Source of the DNA: an uncultured Oscillospiraceae bacterium
GTDB taxonomy: Bacteria > Bacillota > Clostridia > Oscillospirales > Acutalibacteraceae
NCBI GenBank assembly: GCA_905193225.1
Contig: CAJJNV010000001.1
Location: 1-64,000, forward strand
Direction: 5' to 3'
Length of the DNA stretch: 64,000 nt
Position 1 is the stretch's first letter; every line of letters begins with the position of its first letter. The notes beneath the pieces are model-generated. The model was not told the origin of the DNA. It saw nothing but the letters and a program-made list of their open reading frames with translations, and ran no database searches. The position numbers and the translations under genes were made by a program. Of this stretch, positions 62,609 to 64,000 are shown piece after piece.

Positions 62609-64000
62609 TTAGTATTGCTTGCCCCAATAGAGCATATATTTTGCCGGCTTACCACAGCAAACGCACTTGTCGGAAAGCTGCTCCTGCTCAAATGGAATGC
62701 ATCTGGAAATAAGGCCGGCCTGTTCCTTGACCTTTTCCTCACACTCAACGTCTCCGCACCACATAGCCCTTGCAAAGCCGGGATGATTTTCGCCGATGTC
62801 GCACATTTCCTCCATATTATGAGCGTCGAAGGTCATTGCCTCACGGCGTTTTTTGCCCTTTTCAAGCAGTCCGTCGTGCACCGCCTTTAAAAGCTCGGGA
62901 ATCTTCTGCTCGATTTCGTCGAGAGAGACGGTAATCTTTTCGCCGTTATCTCGTCTGACCAGCACACAGCAGTTGTTTTCAATGTCTCTCGGGCCTATTT
63001 CAAGACGCAGGGGCACGCCCTTCATCTCGTATTCGGCAAATTTCCAGCCGGGGGAATTGTCCGAAAGGTCGGTCTTTACTCTGCACACCGATTTAAGCTT
63101 TGCTTCAAGCTCGGCAGCCTTTTCGGTAACGCCCGGTTTGTGGGAAGCAATGGGAATTATGATAAGCTGAATGGGAGCAACGGCAGGGGGGAGCACAAGG
63201 CCGTTGTCGTCGCCGTGGGTCATTATTATTGCGCCGATGATACGGGTAGACATTCCCCAGGAGGTCTGGTGGGGATAGCGCAGCTTGTTTTCTCTGTCGA
63301 GGAACTGTATGCCGAAGGCCTTGGCAAAGCCGTCTCCGAAATAGTGGCTGGTTCCGCTTTGGAGAGCCTTTCCGTCGTGCATCATAGCCTCGATGGTGTA
63401 GGTCGATTCGGCGCCTGCGAATTTTTCCTTGTCGGTCTTCTGTCCCTTAACAACATCAATTGCGAGGGATTCGCTGCAAAAATCGGCGTAAACATTAAGC
63501 ATACGCTCGGTTTCTTCCTTGGCCTCCTCGGCGGTTTCGTGCATGGTGTGGCCTTCCTGCCATAAAAATTCGGTGGTGCGAAGGAATGGACGGGTGGTCT
63601 TTTCCCAACGTACAACACTGCACCACTGGTTATAGAGCTTGGGCAGGTCGCGGTAGGAATGTATTACATTGGCGTAATGCTCGCAAAAAAGTGTCTCGGA
63701 GGTGGGACGCACACAAAGCCGCTCGGCAAGCTGCTCGTTTCCGCCGTGGGTCACCCAGGCAACCTCGGGAGCAAATCCTTCAACGTGATCCTTTTCCTTC
63801 TGGAGAAGGCTCTCGGGAATAAACATAGGCATCATAACGTTTTCGTGACCGAGCGCCTTAAAACGGTCGTCAAGATCCTTCTGTATGTTTTCCCATATTG
63901 CATAGCCGTAGGGGCGGATTATCATACAACCCTTAAGGGAAGAATACTCCGCAAGCTCGGCTTTTTTAACAACGTCTGTATACCATTTCGCAAAGTCAAC
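62609..64000 (-). CDS. proS: Prolyl-tRNA synthetase, archaeal/eukaryotic type (5' end outside window)
   Basis: The 463 codons seen run off the right edge. Reading continues upstream of the internal Met at 63925 with DFAKWYTDVVKKAEL, the usual N-terminal start region, so only about 10-20 residues are missing. Class II motifs include RPTSETLFCEHYA and the motif 2 region WCSVVRWEKTTRPFLRTTEF. There is no INS editing domain. The C-terminal zinc-type domain has CVCCGKPAKYMLYWGKQY with the terminal Tyr. This is the short ProRS type found in many Clostridia. Confidence 0.95.
   Translation of the reverse strand, partial: VDFAKWYTDVVKKAELAEYSSLKGCMIIRPYGYAIWENIQKDLDDRFKALGHENVMMPMFIPESLLQKEKDHVEGFAPEVAWVTHGGNEQLAERLCVRPTSETLFCEHYANVIHSYRDLPKLYNQWCSVVRWEKTTRPFLRTTEFLWQEGHTMHETAEEAKEETERMLNVYADFCSESLAIDVVKGQKTDKEKFAGAESTYTIEAMMHDGKALQSGTSHYFGDGFAKAFGIQFLDRENKLRYPHQTSWGMSTRIIGAIIMTHGDDNGLVLPPAVAPIQLIIIPIASHKPGVTEKAAELEAKLKSVCRVKTDLSDNSPGWKFAEYEMKGVPLRLEIGPRDIENNCCVLVRRDNGEKITVSLDEIEQKIPELLKAVHDGLLEKGKKRREAMTFDAHNMEEMCDIGENHPGFARAMWCGDVECEEKVKEQAGLISRCIPFEQEQLSDKCVCCGKPAKYMLYWGKQY

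Overview
The window reads as a chromosomal segment of an anaerobic Firmicute of the class Clostridia, most likely in or near Oscillospirales (Ruminococcaceae/Oscillospiraceae). This is inferred from gene content and order, not from a database search. The order miaB - ymcA/ylbF-type - mutS - mutL - miaA - hfq - HlyD-like - yggS - sepF - divIVA - ileS - lspA - rluD, the split transketolase, RNase J, GdpP, PyrR and a short archaeal-type ProRS all fit that group. Nearly all genes have AGGAGG-type ribosome binding sites and several have textbook sigma-A promoters. No prophage, insertion sequence or CRISPR array was seen.

Layout. 0-0.3 kb: the 3' half of tRNA-Gly(TCC), then tRNA-Arg(TCT) with a terminator. 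0.35-3.5 kb: a promoter, a roughly 530-base stretch rich in inverted repeats but without a convincing gene, then a small coiled-coil gene, a DUF1538 membrane protein and a PII-like protein. Both of the larger proteins are internally duplicated. 3.5-8.7 kb: a decayed winged-helix fragment, lgt-folD, and the M16 peptidase pair yfmF-yfmH (minus strand). 9.0-16.3 kb: a 2431-codon cyclic beta-1,2-glucan synthase. 16.5-25.3 kb: tRNA modification and mismatch repair (miaB, ymcA-like, mutS, mutL, miaA, hfq). 25.4-34.6 kb: a cell-division and envelope block (HlyD-like, yggS, sepF, divIVA, ileS, lspA, rluD, HAD phosphatase). 34.8-36.6 kb: two-subunit transketolase. 37.2-40.3 kb: a TetR regulator with an ABC exporter. 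40.4-41.8 kb: nth and rnhA (minus). 42.1-49.3 kb: a sugar-nucleotidyltransferase/pseudo-phosphomutase fusion, RNase J, gdpP and rplI. 49.6-51.7 kb: pyrR-uraA behind a transcription attenuator (minus). 52.2-55.2 kb: a SpoVB/MurJ-like flippase and a diguanylate cyclase. 55.6 kb: tRNA-Leu(GAG). 55.9-61.7 kb: an xpt-bmpA-nupO-nupP-nupQ purine salvage and nucleoside uptake operon (minus). 61.8-64 kb: an unknown acidic single-span membrane protein, then proS running off the edge.

Functional links are purine and pyrimidine salvage (xpt with the nucleoside ABC importer; pyrR with uraA), two nucleotide second-messenger enzymes (GdpP for c-di-AMP, a GGDEF cyclase for c-di-GMP), and lipoprotein processing (lgt, lspA) for lipoproteins such as BmpA.

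The best material outside the genes is: (1) two homologous structured elements at 36861-37060 and 41164-41304, in opposite orientation, with covarying stems; (2) a dispersed GTGAAGAG-tract-plus-hairpin repeat at 8841-8998 and 55194-55354; (3) an exact 26-bp-period degenerate tandem repeat at 18499-18628; (4) the doubled DUF1538/doubled PII pair with its structured upstream region and a strong ribosome binding site in front of an ATA codon; (5) a nucleotidyltransferase fused to a phosphomutase domain that has lost its catalytic loops.
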